Below, piece after piece: positions 34,977 through 35,849 of a DNA stretch of 35,849 nucleotides. Both the position numbers and the translations under genes were made by a program. Position 1 is the stretch's first letter, and every line of letters starts with the position of its first letter. The stretch is from Rhizobacter sp. (GTDB lineage Bacteria; Pseudomonadota; Gammaproteobacteria; Burkholderiales; Burkholderiaceae_C), in NCBI GenBank assembly GCA_025350965.1, contig JANXWV010000058.1, positions 1-35,849 on the forward strand, written 5' to 3'. The notes below the pieces were generated by a model. That model had not been told where the DNA came from. It saw nothing but the letters and a program-made list of their open reading frames with translations, and searched no databases.

Positions 34977-35849
34977 TTACGTGTTGGCGGCATTCTTGTT
35001 CGCGATGCGCGCGCGCGAAACGGCGGCCGCTTCCTGCAGCTTGCGTTGCAGGACATCCTTCGGGGGCAGGGCAGTGAGGTACTCGGCCACGTGGATGCCG
35101 GTCTTGTCGAGCTCCAGCAGTTCGATGCGGCCCTGGTCTTTTGCCGTGCACAGGATGATGCCGATCGGCGGCTCCTCGCCGTCCTTGCGCTCGTACTTGT
35201 CGAGCCATCGCAGGTAGAGCTCCATCTGGCCTTTGTGCTCGGGGCGAAAACGGTCGAGCTTGAGTTCGACAACCACCAGCCTTCGCAGTTCGCGCTGGTA
35301 GAAGAGCAGGTCCATGTAGAAGTCTTCGCCGTCGAGCGTGACGCGCTTCTGTCGTGCGAGGAAGGCGAAGCCGCTTCCCAATTCCATGATGAAGCGTTCC
35401 ATCTCGCGCAGGATGGCCGCTTCGAGGTCTTTCTCCTGGTAGGTGTCTTTGAGCCCGAGGAAGTCGAGCAGGTACGGGTCACGCAGCACCATGTCGGTGG
35501 AAAGGCGGTCTTCGTCACGCAGTGCAGCCAGTTCGATGCGTGCCAGTTCGGCAGGCTTGCGCGAGAGCGCAGTGCGCTCGTACAGCATGCCGCCGATCTT
35601 GTCCCGCAGCGTACGCACGCTCCATCGTTCGGCGCGGCACATCTCAGCGTAGAACTCGCGTTGCAGGGGCGCTTTCAGCGGCAGCAACGACAGGAAGTGC
35701 GACCAGCTCAATTCTCGCAACAGCGACACGACAATCTGCTCGTCCGGAAAGACCTCGGCGAACTGGATCATGCGGCGCAGGTTTTTCTCGTCGAAGCTCG
35801 TGCCGTGGTCGATGCTCAATTGTCGTGACAGCGTCACGACAATTTCTTC
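34977..35849 (-). CDS. DUF1016/YhcG-family PD-(D/E)XK nuclease, 5' end outside the window
   Basis: At least 290 residues are seen; the frame stays open to the window edge (EEIVVTLSRQL...) and the family's N-terminal part should lie beyond, so GTG 35837 is probably internal. Family blocks: LSWSHFLSLLPL, REFYAEMCRAERWSVRTLRDKI, MLYERTALSRKP, and the nuclease core LELGSGFAFLARQKRVTLDGEDFYMDLLFYQRELRRLVVVELKLDRF. In that core D (DFYMDLLF) and E-x-K (VELKL) form the PD-(D/E)XK site. KGQMELYLRWLDKYER and PIGIILC complete it. These proteins are frequent in defence islands and mobile elements beside restriction systems. It is 164 nt upstream of the giant helicase on the same strand, possibly one transcript. 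Confidence 0.88.
   Translation of the reverse strand, partial: EEIVVTLSRQLSIDHGTSFDEKNLRRMIQFAEVFPDEQIVVSLLRELSWSHFLSLLPLKAPLQREFYAEMCRAERWSVRTLRDKIGGMLYERTALSRKPAELARIELAALRDEDRLSTDMVLRDPYLLDFLGLKDTYQEKDLEAAILREMERFIMELGSGFAFLARQKRVTLDGEDFYMDLLFYQRELRRLVVVELKLDRFRPEHKGQMELYLRWLDKYERKDGEEPPIGIILCTAKDQGRIELLELDKTGIHVAEYLTALPPKDVLQRKLQEAAAVSRARIANKNAANT
35818..35844. repeat. Inverted repeat with 12-nt perfect arms inside the DUF1016 gene
   Basis: AATTGTCGTGAC (35818-35829) and GTCACGACAATT (35833-35844) flank AGC. It lies in coding sequence (EIVVTLSRQLS) and spans the internal GTG at 35837. The codons used there (TCA, CGA, CAA) are poor in GC for this genome. Confidence 0.65.

Overview
The window is high-GC DNA of betaproteobacterial (Burkholderiales) type. 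Signs of this are a Bug/TTT substrate-binding protein, an iron-sulfur class I fumarase, acs, a XerD recombinase, a glycerate 2-kinase and NhaA. A perfect PIP/hrpII-type box upstream of an effector-like gene suggests a plant-associated lineage carrying a Hrp2-type type III secretion system. Genus cannot be fixed from sequence alone.

Region 1 (1-18029) is mostly ordinary chromosome. In order: the 3' end of an SGNH hydrolase; a Bug-type receptor; xerD; a truncated methyltransferase remnant; the minus-strand block fumarase > cyclase-type membrane anchor > tag; the candidate type III effector (5725-7803) with its PIP box (5630-5654); nhaA and a convergent UPF0114/YqhA protein; acs and a convergent GMC oxidoreductase; an exported peroxiredoxin; an SDR plus DUF3095 pair; and a glycerate kinase plus RidA pair.

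Region 2 (about 18057-22000) looks like the left end of an integrated mobilizable element. It has a short stretch resembling the 3' end of a tRNA gene and a twice-frameshifted XRE (HigA-like) regulator. A ParB-like gene follows, flanked by two copies of the same palindrome (core GGTCGGAC-N-GTCCGACC). Then come an accessory mobilization protein overlapping a small MobP/VirD2-like relaxase, and an AlpA-type regulator on the opposite strand. No integrase or conjugation machinery is in view, so the rest presumably lies to the right.

Region 3 (22027-35849) is a cluster of ATPases and nucleases that reads as a defence island. A YhaO/YhaN (SbcD/SbcC-like) pair overlaps by 4 nt. Next is an AAA_13 ATPase with RloC/PrrC-like features and visibly lower GC. 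On the opposite strand is a very large DUF4011 helicase (transglutaminase-like, DUF4011, SF1 helicase, Vsr/DUF559-like nuclease, DUF3320), preceded by a DUF1016/YhcG-type nuclease whose 5' end runs out of the window. The best candidates for undescribed biology are the PIP-box glycosyltransferase-like effector, the parB-flanking palindromes, and this nuclease/ATPase cluster.

All function calls come from reading motifs by eye. No database search was run.
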